Positions 1-10,317 are shown, counted from the stretch's first letter. The stretch: 64,000 nucleotides of DNA from an uncultured Prevotella sp. (GCA_944319795.1 CALUFA010000007.1:1-64000); one strand, 5' to 3'. Numbers and translations are program-made. Notes: generated by a model from the sequence alone, not told the origin.

Positions 1-29
1 AGAAATATTTAGCCTGAGGGCTTCCAGTC

Positions 30-2756
30 TTAGAGAGTATCCTCTACAGCAGCCTGCGCCGCAGCCAAACGTGCGATTGGCACACGGAACGGAGAGCAGC
101 TTACATAATTCAAACCAACCTTATGGCAGAACTTAACGGAAGAAGGCTCACCACCATGCTCGCCGCAAATTCCGCAAGTCAACTCAGGACGTGTTGACCG
201 TCCCTTCTCAACAGCCATCTTTATAAGCTGGCCGACACCATTCTGGTCGAGCACCTGAAACGGATCGACATTCAGAATCTTCTTATCAAGGTATGCAGGC
301 AAGAAGCTGGCAATATCGTCACGGCTGTAACCGAAAGTCATCTGAGTAAGGTCGTTTGTTCCGAAGCTGAAATACTCGGCCTTCCGTGCAATATGATCGG
401 CGGTCAACGCTGCGCGCGGTATCTCAATCATCGTACCTACGCGGAATGGTATTTCAACGCCTTCTTCTTCGAACAGTTCTTTCGCCGTATCGCGTATTAC
501 CTTCTCCTGAACGTCGAACTCATTAACGATGCCGATGAGCGGAACCATGATTTCAGGATGGGGATCGTGTCCTTCCTTCTTCAATTGGATGGCGGCGCTT
601 AATATAGCACGAGTCTGCATTGCGGTTATCTCAGGATAAGTATTTCCAAGACGGCAACCACGATGTCCCAACATTGGATTATGCTCGCTCAAGCTGTTCA
701 CACGCTGCTGAATCTCCTGAACGGTTATGCCCATCTCCTTGGCCATTATTTCCTGTCCGGCAAGATCATGCGGAACGAACTCATGCAAAGGCGGATCAAG
801 CAAGCGGATGTTGACCGGGCATCCGTCCATAGCCTTCAATATACCATAAAAATCTTGTTTTTGGTACGGAAGTAATTTCGCCAATGCTTTTTCACGACCT
901 TCGACCGTACCGGCAAGAATCATCTCGCGCATCGCCTTAATCTTCTCGTTCTCAAAGAACATGTGCTCTGTACGGCAAAGTCCGATACCGACAGCTCCGA
1001 AATTACGTGCCACTTGGGCGTCACGAGGCGTATCGGCATTTGTACGTACAACAAGTTTTGTATACTTGTCGCATAAATTCATAAGTTCGGCAAAGTCTCC
1101 AGTCACTTCGGCCGGCTTGGTCTTGACTTCTCCAAGATAAATCTCTCCAGTAGAACCGTTGAGTGAAATATAATCGCCTTCTTTAAGTACGATTCCGTCA
1201 ATTTCAACAGTGCGGGCCTTATAATCTATGTTTAACGCACCGGCCCCCGACACGCAACATTTACCCATTCCGCGTGCTACAACAGCTGCATGTGAAGTCA
1301 TACCGCCCCTTGCAGTTACAATTCCTTCAGCTGCCGCCATACCGGCAAGGTCTTCAGGGCTCGTCTCAATACGGACCATTATCGCCCTATGTCCTTCTGC
1401 ATGCCATTTAGCCGCATCGTCAGCAAAGAATACTATCTGGCCACATGCTGCACCAGGAGAAGCAGGCAGACCGCGTGTCAAAACTTTAGCAGCCTTCAAT
1501 GCATCCTTATCGAATACCGGATGAAGCAATTCGTCAAGTTTGTTAGGTTCGCAACGCTTAAGAGCCGTCTTCTCGTCAATCTCTCCTTCTCTAAGCAAAT
1601 CCATAGCTATTTTCACCATGGCCGTACCCGTGCGCTTTCCATTACGTGTCTGCAAGAACCACAACTTGCCTTCCTGAACGGTAAATTCCATATCTTGCAT
1701 GTCGTGATAATGGTGCTCCAACTTTTCCTGCAAAGCATTCAGTTGCGCATAGATCTCAGGCATAGCCTCTTCCATTGACGGATATTTAGCAACACGCTCT
1801 TCTTCGGATATGCCCTGCTGCTGAGCCCAACTAATTGAACGTTCTTTCGTTATTTGCTGAGGCGTGCGTATACCTGCAACAACGTCTTCACCCTGCGCAT
1901 TTACAAGGTATTCTCCGTTGAAACAGTTTTCGCCCGTAGCTGCGTCACGGCTGAAACATACTCCTGTTGCCGATGTCGGACCCATGTTTCCGAACACCAT
2001 TGCCATTACGGTTACGGCCGTACCCCACTCTGCCGGGATACCTTCCATCTTACGGTAAAGTATAGCACGCTCGTTCATCCAGCTATCGAATACGGCGCAA
2101 ATAGCTCCCCAAAGTTGCTCCATCGGGTCATTGGGGAAATCCTTACCAGTCTGTTTCTTTATGGCTTCCTTGAACAAAGCAACGAGCTGTTTTAATTCAT
2201 CCACGCTCATCTCGTTATCGAGCTTGATGCCACGAACAGCCTTAACTTTCTGTATAATTGCTTCAAACGGGTCGATGTCTTCCTTATTGACCGGCTTCAT
2301 GCCTAAAACAACGTCTCCATACATTTGTACGAAACGGCGATAGCTGTCATAAGCAAATCTTTCATTCCCGGTTTTCCTGGCCAATCCTTCAACAACATCA
2401 TCGTTGAGGCCAAGATTCAATATCGTATCCATCATACCTGGCATCGATGCTCGTGCTCCAGAACGAACGCTGACAAGCAAAGGATTCTCAACATCGCCGA
2501 ACTTGCAATTCATCAAGTTCTCAACATGATGCACCGATGCGACGACATCATCACTTAAGAGCGCTACGACTGCTTCTTTCCCTTTTTCAAAGTACTCGTT
2601 ACAAACATCCGTCGTAATAGTGAAACCGGGAGGAACAGGAACTCCGATAAGGTTCATCTCTGCCAAATTGGCGCCCTTGCCTCCTAAAAGGTTCCGCATG
2701 TCCGCCTTTCCTTCGGCTTTACCGTTGCCGAAAGTATAAACTCTTTTTTCTGTCAT
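30..2756 (-). CDS. ppdK: pyruvate, phosphate dikinase
   Basis: Interconverts pyruvate, ATP and phosphate with phosphoenolpyruvate, AMP and pyrophosphate in the cytoplasm, linking glycolysis and gluconeogenesis in anaerobes. The 908 residues match the full family length. The N-terminal ATP-grasp part begins with LLGGKGANLAEM (about 23-34). The swivelling phosphohistidine domain has GGMTSHAAVVARG with the catalytic His at 489. The C-terminal PEP/pyruvate barrel has the reactive cysteine region ELTCGICGEHGGEP near the end. It stands alone: its own promoter lies 53-83 bases upstream, and a hairpin separates it from the kor operon that reads toward it. Nothing is truncated. Function is certain from the family; the physiological direction is inferred. 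Confidence 0.97.
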   Translation of the reverse strand: MTEKRVYTFGNGKAEGKADMRNLLGGKGANLAEMNLIGVPVPPGFTITTDVCNEYFEKGKEAVVALLSDDVVASVHHVENLMNCKFGDVENPLLVSVRSGARASMPGMMDTILNLGLNDDVVEGLARKTGNERFAYDSYRRFVQMYGDVVLGMKPVNKEDIDPFEAIIQKVKAVRGIKLDNEMSVDELKQLVALFKEAIKKQTGKDFPNDPMEQLWGAICAVFDSWMNERAILYRKMEGIPAEWGTAVTVMAMVFGNMGPTSATGVCFSRDAATGENCFNGEYLVNAQGEDVVAGIRTPQQITKERSISWAQQQGISEEERVAKYPSMEEAMPEIYAQLNALQEKLEHHYHDMQDMEFTVQEGKLWFLQTRNGKRTGTAMVKIAMDLLREGEIDEKTALKRCEPNKLDELLHPVFDKDALKAAKVLTRGLPASPGAACGQIVFFADDAAKWHAEGHRAIMVRIETSPEDLAGMAAAEGIVTARGGMTSHAAVVARGMGKCCVSGAGALNIDYKARTVEIDGIVLKEGDYISLNGSTGEIYLGEVKTKPAEVTGDFAELMNLCDKYTKLVVRTNADTPRDAQVARNFGAVGIGLCRTEHMFFENEKIKAMREMILAGTVEGREKALAKLLPYQKQDFYGILKAMDGCPVNIRLLDPPLHEFVPHDLAGQEIMAKEMGITVQEIQQRVNSLSEHNPMLGHRGCRLGNTYPEITAMQTRAILSAAIQLKKEGHDPHPEIMVPLIGIVNEFDVQEKVIRDTAKELFEEEGVEIPFRVGTMIEIPRAALTADHIARKAEYFSFGTNDLTQMTFGYSRDDIASFLPAYLDKKILNVDPFQVLDQNGVGQLIKMAVEKGRSTRPELTCGICGEHGGEPSSVKFCHKVGLNYVSCSPFRVPIARLAAAQAAVEDTL

Positions 2757-2808
2757 AATATTAAAAATATGTTTTCACTTAGTATCTGCCTCTTATCTCA
2801 TTCTTTTG

Positions 2809-2839
2809 CAAATATACTTAATTTTATTAAATACACAAA
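2809..2839 (-). promoter_or_regulatory. Bacteroides-type promoter of ppdK
   Basis: On the minus strand, TTTG (2836-2839), a 19-base spacer and TATATTTG (2809-2816) match the Bacteroidota -33/-7 consensus exactly. It lies upstream of the ppdK start and predicts a leader of about 45 bases. Confidence 0.75.
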
Positions 2840-2878
2840 TATTTCTTCGCATTTTTCTTTATTTAACTAATAGAAAAG

Positions 2879-2908
2879 CCCCGATCGGCCTAATTAAGCC
2901 TTTCGGGG
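2879..2908 (-). terminator. terminator hairpin after korC
   Basis: CCCCGATCGGC and GCCTTTCGGGG form an 11-bp stem with a two-base internal mismatch and a loop of about 8 bases. T runs follow on both strands, so it can act in both directions. It would stop kor transcripts before the ppdK promoter. Confidence 0.75.
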
Positions 2909-2997
2909 TTTTACACAATATCGTTAAAATAGCACAGATATAAAATCTGTGATACTTTTTCACGACAAAAAGTCACATTCTACATGTGGAACAACTT

Positions 2998-3540
2998 TCA
3001 TTGTTTCTCCACAATGTCACGCCCGGCCTTTATTGCTTCCATGTTCAATGGTATGAGGCCGTGATGGCGCTCAGGCAAAGTCTTGTAAAGAGCTTTTTCC
3101 ACACCGTTGTCGCTGACTACCGGGCAAACATTAAGCAGTCCGCCGAGCACAATCATATTGAATACTTTGGAATTCTTCATTTCGGCTGCTTTGTCCATTG
3201 CGTCAATACGATAAACGGTTATATCTTTACGAGTTGGCGGATTTATCACGCCAAAGCCATCGTAGATAAGTATTCCGCCCTCCTTTACTTTCGGTTCAAA
3301 CTTATCAAGCGAAGGTTGATTAAGCACGATCGCAATGTCATACTTGCTCAAAATCGGCGACGATATGCGTTCGTCGCTGACAATCACCGTAACGTTTGCC
3401 GTTCCACCACGCTGTTCTGGGCCGTAAGCCGGCATCCATGTAACTTCCTTGCCCTCCATAAGTCCCGAGTATGCCAAAATCTTACCCATTGAGAGCACGC
3501 CTTGACCGCCGAAACCTGATATTATTATCTCTGTTTTCAT
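2998..3540 (-). CDS. korC: 2-oxoacid:ferredoxin oxidoreductase, gamma subunit
   Basis: Gamma subunit of the four-gene 2-oxoacid:ferredoxin oxidoreductase, which converts a 2-oxoacid and CoA to acyl-CoA and CO2 while reducing ferredoxin. The 180 residues show the family start motif GFGGQGVLSMG (9-19) and the PAYGPEQRGG segment. It is the last gene of folD-TPR-korD-korA-korB-korC and lies 47 bases after korB. Family members are named Kor (2-oxoglutarate) or Vor (branched chain), and sequence reading alone does not settle the substrate. Confidence 0.9.
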   Translation of the reverse strand: MKTEIIISGFGGQGVLSMGKILAYSGLMEGKEVTWMPAYGPEQRGGTANVTVIVSDERISSPILSKYDIAIVLNQPSLDKFEPKVKEGGILIYDGFGVINPPTRKDITVYRIDAMDKAAEMKNSKVFNMIVLGGLLNVCPVVSDNGVEKALYKTLPERHHGLIPLNMEAIKAGRDIVEKQ

Positions 3541-3587
3541 AATTATTATTTTTTAGGGAAAACTGTGGTTTTCATCCACCTTTTTGG

Positions 3588-4355
3588 TTATTCGCCCGTA
3601 GTGTCTTTCAGGTCACCTTTCGGATAGAACTTGAACATGTTCTCCTCCATCCACTTATTGGCCTTTACGGGTGAAAGTTTCCAACCGCTGTTACATGTGC
3701 TGACAATCTCGACAAGACTTGAGCCCTTACCTGCCATTGACGCCTCAAAAGCCTTGCGCAACGCCTTTTTTGCAGAACGTATGGCGGCGACAGTCTCAAC
3801 GCTTTGGCGTGTCACGTAACATGTACCTTCCAACATTGCGGCCATCTCTGTTATCTTCAACGGATATCCATGCAGCTTAGGTTCGCGTCCGTAAGGGCAA
3901 GTAGAAGTCTTCTGCCCTATCAGCGTAGTAGGAGCCATCTGCCCTCCAGTCATGCCGTAAATGGCGTTGTTTATGAAGATTATGACGATATTTTCACCAC
4001 GGTTCAGCGCATGGATCGTTTCACATGTTCCGATGCACGCCAAGTCGCCGTCACCTTGATAAGTGAACACCATCCTGTCAGGCCAGCAACGCTTTATGGC
4101 AGTTGCCACGGCTGGAGCGCGCCCGTGGGCGGCCTCCTGCCAATCAATGTCGAGGTAACGGTACGCAAACACGGCGCATCCAACCGGCGACACGCCGACG
4201 GTCTTTTCCTCCATACCCATTTCCTCGATAACTTCTGCCACCAACTTGTGGACTACGCCATGTGAACATCCGGGGCAATAGTGCATCTGGGTGTCATTCA
4301 TCAATTCCGGTTTCTTATAGACCAAGTTTTCCGGAGATATTATTTCTGTGTTCAT
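3588..4355 (-). CDS. korB: 2-oxoacid:ferredoxin oxidoreductase, beta subunit (TPP-binding)
   Basis: Thiamine-diphosphate-binding subunit that carries out the decarboxylation. Of its 255 residues, CPGC (27-30) begins the cysteine set of an Fe-S centre. The TPP/Mg site is seen as GDGD (101-104) and NNAIYGMTGGQ (129-139). It lies between korA (104 bases upstream, no clear hairpin) and korC. The absence of an N-terminal ferredoxin domain is normal, because that part is encoded separately by korD. Confidence 0.93.
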   Translation of the reverse strand: MNTEIISPENLVYKKPELMNDTQMHYCPGCSHGVVHKLVAEVIEEMGMEEKTVGVSPVGCAVFAYRYLDIDWQEAAHGRAPAVATAIKRCWPDRMVFTYQGDGDLACIGTCETIHALNRGENIVIIFINNAIYGMTGGQMAPTTLIGQKTSTCPYGREPKLHGYPLKITEMAAMLEGTCYVTRQSVETVAAIRSAKKALRKAFEASMAGKGSSLVEIVSTCNSGWKLSPVKANKWMEENMFKFYPKGDLKDTTGE

Positions 4356-4459
4356 TTTATTGACTTTTATATTTCACAATTGACGTGATGTACGCTTATG
4401 CTAAAGGTATCAAAACAATTCAACACGAATACATCCACCAGTCACTGTCCACTTTTAAA

Positions 4460-5539
4460 TTAAAATTTCTCCTTCAAGGCTCTTACGATTTCGTCCGGCT
4501 CCGGCACAATTCCACCCAAACGTCCGAAATGTTCAACAGGAACTCGGCCGTTCACGGCAAGACGAATGTCTTCCACCATTTGTCCGGCATTAATCTCGAC
4601 AGAGAGAACGCCCTTCTTCCCTTCAGCCATTGCTGCTACTTCATTTGTAGGGAACGGCCATAGGGTTATCGGGCGGAGCAAGCCTACTTTAAGCCCTTCA
4701 TTGCGCGCCATTTCCATCGCTTTTTCCGATATTCGTGCGGCACTGCCGAAAGCCACGATCAGATAGTCGGCATCTTCGCAATTCTTGGTTTCATACCTCA
4801 CCTCGTTTTCCCTAATCGCCTGGTACTTCTCCTGCAAGTGTATGTTACGCTTTTCCATCTCTTCAGGCTGAAGCTCAAGTGAGGTTATAATGTTGGGCTT
4901 ACGGTCTTTAGTGCGGCCGAACGTAGCCCAAGGGCATTCTTTCCTTATCTCATCTTCCGTGCGGCGCGGTTTGTACGGTGGCAGAACCACACGCTCCATC
5001 ATTTGGCCGATAACTCCGTCACTGAGAATCATTGCAGGAATACGGTATTTAAATGCGAGTTCGAAAGCCAAATCCATGAAATCAGCCATCTCCTGCACCG
5101 AAGCCGGAGCAAGGACTATTACGTAATAGTCGCCATTGCCACCGCCACGCGTTGCTTGGAAATAGTCACTCTGCGACGGCTGGATTGTGCCGAGGCCCGG
5201 GCCTCCACGTTGCACATTGACAATCACGCCGGGAAGTTCGGCGCCTGCCATGTAAGCTATGCCTTCCTGCATAAGGGCGACACCTGGACTTGAAGACGAC
5301 GTGAACACCTTCTTTCCGGCTGCTGCACCACCGTAAACCATGTTTATAGACGATACTTCGCTCTCGGCCTGGAGCACCACCATACCAGTGGTTTCCCATG
5401 GTTTCAACAACGACAACGTCTCTATAATCTCACTTTGAGGCGTGATAGGATAACCGAAGAAGGCATCAGCGCCACAACGTATCGCGGCATGAGCTATCGC
5501 CTCATTGCCTTTCAATAAAGTTACTTCTTGTTCTGCCAT
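4460..5539 (-). CDS. korA: 2-oxoacid:ferredoxin oxidoreductase, alpha subunit
   Basis: Alpha subunit forming the pyrimidine-binding half of the active site with KorB. The protein starts with MAEQEVTLLKGNEAIA, and the YPITPQSE motif is at 30-37. I chose the ATG at 5539, which gives 359 residues. The frame is open 75 bases further upstream, but that extension overlaps korD and has no family character. Only five bases separate korD from this start, which suggests translational coupling. Often annotated as VorB or KorA; substrate unproven. Confidence 0.92.
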   Translation of the reverse strand: MAEQEVTLLKGNEAIAHAAIRCGADAFFGYPITPQSEIIETLSLLKPWETTGMVVLQAESEVSSINMVYGGAAAGKKVFTSSSSPGVALMQEGIAYMAGAELPGVIVNVQRGGPGLGTIQPSQSDYFQATRGGGNGDYYVIVLAPASVQEMADFMDLAFELAFKYRIPAMILSDGVIGQMMERVVLPPYKPRRTEDEIRKECPWATFGRTKDRKPNIITSLELQPEEMEKRNIHLQEKYQAIRENEVRYETKNCEDADYLIVAFGSAARISEKAMEMARNEGLKVGLLRPITLWPFPTNEVAAMAEGKKGVLSVEINAGQMVEDIRLAVNGRVPVEHFGRLGGIVPEPDEIVRALKEKF

Positions 5540-5544
5540 AACCC

Positions 5545-5775
5545 TTAGTCCTCCATTCGTTTTTTGTAAACAGTGATGCATCCGTCCGGGCATACGATTG
5601 CGCACGAGGCACACCCTATGCAGTCGTCGGGATTGACGGCTTCCACATACGGATAACCATGAACATTAACTTTCTTTGCCAATGCGATGACGGTCTTGGG
5701 GCATGCCTCGACACACAAGGAACACCCCTTACAACGGTCTGTGTTCACCACAATGGCTCCTCTGATTTTACCCAT
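5545..5775 (-). CDS. korD: 2[4Fe-4S] ferredoxin-type subunit of the Kor complex
   Basis: Small 76-residue electron-transfer subunit. It has two classic CxxCxxCxxxCP clusters, with cysteines at 15, 18, 21, 25 and at 52, 55, 58, 62. It is the delta-type partner that takes electrons from the KorAB centre. The gap of about 80 bases before it contains a short GC hairpin (GGCGTG/CACGCC near 5819-5834), which might tune expression between folD-TPR and the kor genes. Confidence 0.92.
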   Translation of the reverse strand: MGKIRGAIVVNTDRCKGCSLCVEACPKTVIALAKKVNVHGYPYVEAVNPDDCIGCASCAIVCPDGCITVYKKRMED

Positions 5776-5857
5776 ACTTATTAGATTTAATTAACTTGGG
5801 GAGACATTTTTAAGGCGCGGCGTGAGCCACGCCTCTAAAGCCGCTCTCCCATCAGCT

Positions 5858-6043
5858 TTATGGATTATACATGTCTTTACAATAATAGTCAAGAATGTCG
5901 TCGAGCATCCGCTTGGCTTCAACCGCCGGGCTTTGAGGGTCGAGTTCGATAGCCTTGATGTAGTTATTGATAGCCTCTTGCCAGTTGCCTTCTTTCCGGA
6001 ACGTATTGCCCAACTTATAATAATCTTCGGCCGTCATCGTCAT
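5858..6043 (-). CDS. small single-TPR protein
   Basis: A 61-residue protein made of little more than one tetratricopeptide repeat. Residues of about 5-38 ([16 protein letters not shown] onward, then [14 protein letters not shown]) fit the TPR helix pair. It overlaps the folD stop by four bases and precedes korD, so it is coupled to both. TPRs bind other proteins, so a chaperone or assembly role for the Kor complex is possible but only inferred. A second in-frame ATG two codons in (6037) could be the true start. Confidence 0.75.
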   Translation of the reverse strand: MTMTAEDYYKLGNTFRKEGNWQEAINNYIKAIELDPQSPAVEAKRMLDDILDYYCKDMYNP

Positions 6044-6924
6044 TTATAATATTCTTTCTTGCCTGCAGCCAAAGTGTTTTTCATCAAAGAGCAAATAGTC
6101 ATCGGCCCAACTCCGCCCGGAACGGGCGTAATGAAAGAGCATTTAGGAGCTACCTCGTCGAACTTAACATCACCGTTAAGGCGGAAGCCGCTTTTCCTGG
6201 TTGCATCGGGCACACGCGTCGTACCAACGTCAATCACGACTGCGCCTTCCTTCACCATGTCGGCAGTTACGAAATCGGGTTGCCCTATCGCAGCAATTAT
6301 TATGTCGGCTTCGCGGCATTCGTCCTTCAGCGTTTTCGAACGGCTGTGGCATACCGTAACTGTCGAATCTCCATACTGCTTTTGCATCATCAGCTGGGCC
6401 ATAGGCTTCCCCACGATGTTGCTGCGTCCCAAGATGACGCATTTCTTACCGGAAGTCTCTATGCCGTAACGGCGCAACAACGTCAATATGCCCAAAGGCG
6501 TTGCCGATATGAAACATGGCAGGCCGATCGCCATACGTCCGACGTTGATCGGGTGGAATCCGTCAACGTCCTTACGGTAATCAACCGCCATTATAATCTT
6601 CTGCTCGTCTATATGTTTCGGCAAAGGCAGCTGCACGATATAACCGTCAACATCGTCGTCCTCGTTAAGTTCCTTTACTTTCGCAAGAAGTTCTTCTTCT
6701 GTTACATCGTCCTCAAAACGTATAAGCGTGCTTTTGAAACCGCACACTTCACAGGCTATCACCTTGTTCTTTACATAAGTCTCGCTGCCGCCGTCGTGCC
6801 CTACGAGTATTGCTGCGAGGTGAGGGCGTTTGCCGCCGGCCGCAACGATGCGGTTCACCTCTTCAGCTATTTCCTCCTTTATCTTAGCGGCGGTGGCCTT
6901 ACCGTCTATCAAATGGTAATTCAT
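6040..6924 (-). CDS. folD: methylenetetrahydrofolate dehydrogenase/cyclohydrolase
   Basis: Bifunctional cytoplasmic enzyme interconverting 5,10-methylene-, methenyl- and 10-formyl-tetrahydrofolate for one-carbon metabolism. Length 294 is typical. The catalytic YVKNK motif places Tyr50 and Lys54 where FolD has its active pair. The NADP-binding fold has GRSNIVGKP, and the C-terminal PGGVGPMT is a family signature. It is first of the folD-TPR-kor run and overlaps the TPR gene by four bases. The 67-base gap to ffh suggests a separate or loosely linked transcript. Confidence 0.96.
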   Translation of the reverse strand: MNYHLIDGKATAAKIKEEIAEEVNRIVAAGGKRPHLAAILVGHDGGSETYVKNKVIACEVCGFKSTLIRFEDDVTEEELLAKVKELNEDDDVDGYIVQLPLPKHIDEQKIIMAVDYRKDVDGFHPINVGRMAIGLPCFISATPLGILTLLRRYGIETSGKKCVILGRSNIVGKPMAQLMMQKQYGDSTVTVCHSRSKTLKDECREADIIIAAIGQPDFVTADMVKEGAVVIDVGTTRVPDATRKSGFRLNGDVKFDEVAPKCSFITPVPGGVGPMTICSLMKNTLAAGKKEYYK

Positions 6925-6991
6925 AATGTATTTTTATATTAATCGGTCAAAAGAGTCTGGCCGGCACAGCCGGGGGTAACCCATCCGAATA

Positions 6992-8332
6992 CTATCTTTT
7001 CATTCCCTTCATTCCTTTCATGGTCCCCATCATTTGGCTCATCTTAGAACCCGTGACCATCTTCATCATCTTGCGCGTTTGGTCGAACTGTTTAATCAGG
7101 CGGTTCACGTCCTGAACGTTCGTGCCAGAACCTTTGGCAATACGCATACGACGGCTCGTATTAAGAATTTCCGGGTTGGTACGTTCCTTCGGAGTCATGC
7201 TCAAGATGATTGCCTCAATACCCTTAAAGGCGTTGTCGTCAATGTCAATATCCTTAATGGCCTTGCCGACGCCGGGTATCATCGAAGCCAAATCCTTTAT
7301 ATTGCCCATCTTCTTAATCTGCTGTATCTGGCCGAGGAAGTCGTTGAAATCGAACTTGTTCTTCTGTATCTTCTTCTGAAGCCGTTTTGCCTCCTCCTCG
7401 TCAAACTGCTCTTGGGCTCTCTCAACAAGACTCACGATGTCGCCCATGCCCAATATCCTGTCGGCCATTCGTGACGGATGGAACACGTCGATAGCCTCCA
7501 TTTTCTCGCCTGTGCCGACAAATTTTATAGGCTTTGTCACCACCGTGCGGATGCTTATCGCCGCTCCGCCCCGAGTGTCGCCGTCGAGTTTCGTAAGCAC
7601 AACTCCGTCGAAATCCAAACGGTCGTTGAACTCCTTGGCCGTATTAACTGCATCCTGACCGGTCATAGAGTCGACGACGAACAGCGTCTCGTCGGGATGA
7701 ACCGAGTTCTTAAGTGTTTCAATCTCGTTCATCATCTCCTCGTCGACGGCCAAACGGCCGGCCGTATCTATGATTACGACATCATTACCCTTTGCCTTGG
7801 CTTCCTGTATCGCATTGCGGGCAATCTCGACAACGTTTTTATTCCCGTCTTCCGAATAAACCGGCACGCCTATCTGTCCTGCAACGACTTTGAGCTGCTC
7901 GATAGCCGCCGGGCGGTAAACGTCGCATGCAACAAGAAGCGGATTCTTATGCTGCTTCTTCTTCAGCATATTTGCCAATTTGCCACTGAAAGTGGTCTTA
8001 CCTGAACCTTGCAATCCCGACATAAGTATGATTGAAGGTCTTCCGTCAAGTTTCAGTCCGACGCTCTCGCCGCCCATCAACTCGGCCAACTCGTCGTGTA
8101 CGAGCTTAACCATCATCTGCCCCGGCTTCACAGCCGTCAGCACGTTCATGCCCAGTGCTTTCTGCTTAACCGTGTCGGTAAAAGCCTTGGCTACTTTATA
8201 ATTAACATCGGCGTCGAGCAAAGCACGGCGCACATCCTTAAGGGTTTCGGCAACATTGATTTCTGTTATCTTACCTTCACCCTTAAGTATCTTAAAAGAG
8301 CGTTCAAGCCTTTCGCTTAGATTTTCAAACAT
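6992..8332 (-). CDS. ffh: signal recognition particle GTPase
   Basis: Protein part of the SRP. It binds signal sequences of nascent membrane proteins and docks with FtsY. The N domain is followed by the G domain with P-loop GLQGSGKTT (106-114), DTAGR and TKLDGD. The methionine-rich M domain runs from about 300 and ends in a MxGMKGMKR tail. The 446-residue length is normal. A -7 like TATATTTG (minus strand, 8497-8504) with a weak -33 suggests a leader of about 160 bases. No 4.5S RNA gene was found nearby. Confidence 0.96.
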   Translation of the reverse strand: MFENLSERLERSFKILKGEGKITEINVAETLKDVRRALLDADVNYKVAKAFTDTVKQKALGMNVLTAVKPGQMMVKLVHDELAELMGGESVGLKLDGRPSIILMSGLQGSGKTTFSGKLANMLKKKQHKNPLLVACDVYRPAAIEQLKVVAGQIGVPVYSEDGNKNVVEIARNAIQEAKAKGNDVVIIDTAGRLAVDEEMMNEIETLKNSVHPDETLFVVDSMTGQDAVNTAKEFNDRLDFDGVVLTKLDGDTRGGAAISIRTVVTKPIKFVGTGEKMEAIDVFHPSRMADRILGMGDIVSLVERAQEQFDEEEAKRLQKKIQKNKFDFNDFLGQIQQIKKMGNIKDLASMIPGVGKAIKDIDIDDNAFKGIEAIILSMTPKERTNPEILNTSRRMRIAKGSGTNVQDVNRLIKQFDQTRKMMKMVTGSKMSQMMGTMKGMKGMKR

Positions 8333-8578
8333 ATTATATAATAATGTAATCCAATTTTAAATTCAAAAAGTAAGCAATACTAAGCCGATGCGAACGGATA
8401 CCGTCTTTAATCACTTTACAACCGCACTTTCAGCACGGCATTACTTTACAAAATGACATAAAGACAAGGTTCGGACACAGTTCGGCTTATCTTCTGCAAA
8501 TATAATCAATTAATAGTAAAACCAATTATAAAAATCATCCTATTTAGAATCTTTTAACGGTGGATTCAGATAAAAAGC
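8333..8578. other. ffh leader and upstream spacer without a gene
   Basis: No convincing reading frame. It holds the probable ffh leader, the -7 like box at 8497-8504 (minus strand), and a stretch at 8477-8490 reading CAGTTCGGCTTAT, loosely like the end sequence of the repeat elements at 58768 and 59110. Confidence 0.5.
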
Positions 8579-8659
8579 AGTATGCGGTCTTTTGGCACGC
8601 AAAAGACCGCATACCGCAGCATAAAACATTACTTTTTACAAGCCGTTATGCCGTATTTT
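8579..8659. repeat. 22-bp-period palindromic array (copy 1, clear)
   Basis: Four 15-base quasi-palindromic units start at 8579, 8601, 8623 and 8645, exactly 22 bases apart. They read AGTATGCGGTCTTTT, AAAAGACCGCATACC, AAAACATTACTTTTT and GTTATGCCGTATTTT. Units 1 and 2 are inverted copies (14 of 15) around a 7-base loop, so the transcript could form a hairpin downstream of prfC. The same 22-bp layout recurs at 21050, 51599 and 58989. Confidence 0.7.
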
Positions 8660-8742
8660 ACCACGTCGCCCAAATGCATCATGCTTGGTTCGAAATGCCA
8701 TCACGAAATTGCAGCGGACACGTCTTAACGGCAATGAAATAC

Positions 8743-10317
8743 TTAGAACTCGCTTGTGAAATGAAAGCGTATGTGTTTGAAATCCTGTTGGGCCATTTGC
8801 AAGACATATCCGGAATCAGCCAAAAACACGTCTCGTCCGTCCTTGTCTTTGGCCATGTACTGATATTTACGCTTCTTGAAAGCATCAAGTTCCGACGGGT
8901 CGTCAGAGTCTATCCAACATGCCTTGTAAAGATGTACCGGTTCCCAACGGCACTTGGCGTTATACTCATTCTCAAGACGGTATTGGATGACTTCAAACTG
9001 CAGCTGCCCTACCGTGCCGATAATCTTGCGCCCGTTGAACTGGTTGACGAACATCTGCGCCACACCCTCGTCCATCAGCTGGTCGATGCCCTTGCTTAGC
9101 TGCTTGCTCTTCATCGGGTCGTCGTTCTCGATGTACTTGAACATCTCGGGCGAGAACGATGGCAGGCCGCGGAAGTGCAACTGTTCGCCGTCGGTCAGCG
9201 TATCGCCGATCTTGAATATACCGTTATCCGGCAATCCTACGATGTCGCCGGGCCACGCCTCGTCAATCGTACTCTTACGCTGGGCCATGAACTGCGTGGG
9301 CGAAGAGAAACGCACCGTCTTGCCCATGCGCACATGCAGATAAGGATGGTTGCGCTCGAAACGGCCGCTGCACACCTTGCAGAACGCTATGCACGAACGG
9401 TGGTTGGGGTCGATGTTGGCTGTTATCTTAAAAATGAAACCTGTAAACTTCTGCTCTTCCGGTTCTACAATCCTTTCCTCTGCTTTAGTCGGACGGGGAC
9501 TCGGGGCTATCTCGACGAAACAATTAAGAAGCTCTTGGACTCCGAAATTATTAAGCGCGCTGCCGAAAAAAACAGGTGCGACTTCCGCATTGCGGTAATC
9601 GTCGACGTGAAACTCAGGGTACACTCCGTCAATCAGTTCCAAGTCGTCACGCAGTTTCTTAGCGTCGGCATCCCCGATGTGCGCCTCAAGCTCGTCGCTG
9701 TTTACGTCAACTTCGACTTTCTCCGTCACGCGCTGTTTATCAGGCGTAAACAAGTCGAGCTTACTCTCGTAAATATTGTAAACTCCCTTGAACTTAGCTC
9801 CTTGGTTTATCGGCCAAGACAAAGGGCGGACGTGTATTTCAAGTTCCTGCTCAAGCTCGTCAAGCAAATCGAACGGGTCGCGGCCTTCACGGTCCATCTT
9901 GTTTATAAATATTATAACGGGGGTGTTACGCATGCGGCAGACATTCATCAATTTACGCGTCTGGGCCTCAACACCTTTCGCCCCGTCGACAACTATTATC
10001 GCTGAATCCACTGCCGTAAGCGTGCGGTATGTGTCCTCGGCGAAATCTTGGTGTCCGGGGGTGTCAAGGATGTTTACCTTAAATCCGTTATAATCGAACT
10101 CCATCACCGAGGTCGACACAGATATACCACGTTGCTTCTCGATGTCCATCCAGTCAGACGTCGCCGTCTTACGTATTTTATTATTCTTCACGGCGCCGGC
10201 CACCTGTATTTGGCCTCCGAACAAGAGGAACTTCTCGGTCAGGGTGGTCTTACCGGCATCAGGGTGTGAAATAATCGCGAATGTACGTCTTCTTTCTATT
10301 TCTTCTTTCGTATTCAT
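8743..10317 (-). CDS. prfC: peptide chain release factor 3
   Basis: Translational GTPase that recycles RF1/RF2 from the ribosome after termination. The 524-residue length is normal. P-loop [13 protein letters not shown] lies near residue 17, and DTPGHQDF and [10 protein letters not shown] follow, the last typical of RF3 rather than EF-G. It stands between ffh and the DUF4924 gene on the same strand with gaps of over 150 bases each side. A clear 22-bp array with a hairpin lies just past its 3' end. Confidence 0.95.
   Translation of the reverse strand: MNTKEEIERRRTFAIISHPDAGKTTLTEKFLLFGGQIQVAGAVKNNKIRKTATSDWMDIEKQRGISVSTSVMEFDYNGFKVNILDTPGHQDFAEDTYRTLTAVDSAIIVVDGAKGVEAQTRKLMNVCRMRNTPVIIFINKMDREGRDPFDLLDELEQELEIHVRPLSWPINQGAKFKGVYNIYESKLDLFTPDKQRVTEKVEVDVNSDELEAHIGDADAKKLRDDLELIDGVYPEFHVDDYRNAEVAPVFFGSALNNFGVQELLNCFVEIAPSPRPTKAEERIVEPEEQKFTGFIFKITANIDPNHRSCIAFCKVCSGRFERNHPYLHVRMGKTVRFSSPTQFMAQRKSTIDEAWPGDIVGLPDNGIFKIGDTLTDGEQLHFRGLPSFSPEMFKYIENDDPMKSKQLSKGIDQLMDEGVAQMFVNQFNGRKIIGTVGQLQFEVIQYRLENEYNAKCRWEPVHLYKACWIDSDDPSELDAFKKRKYQYMAKDKDGRDVFLADSGYVLQMAQQDFKHIRFHFTSEF

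Noticed and set aside
9175..10005. 276-residue plus-strand frame over prfC
   Set aside because: Antisense to a clear release factor 3; no family motif.
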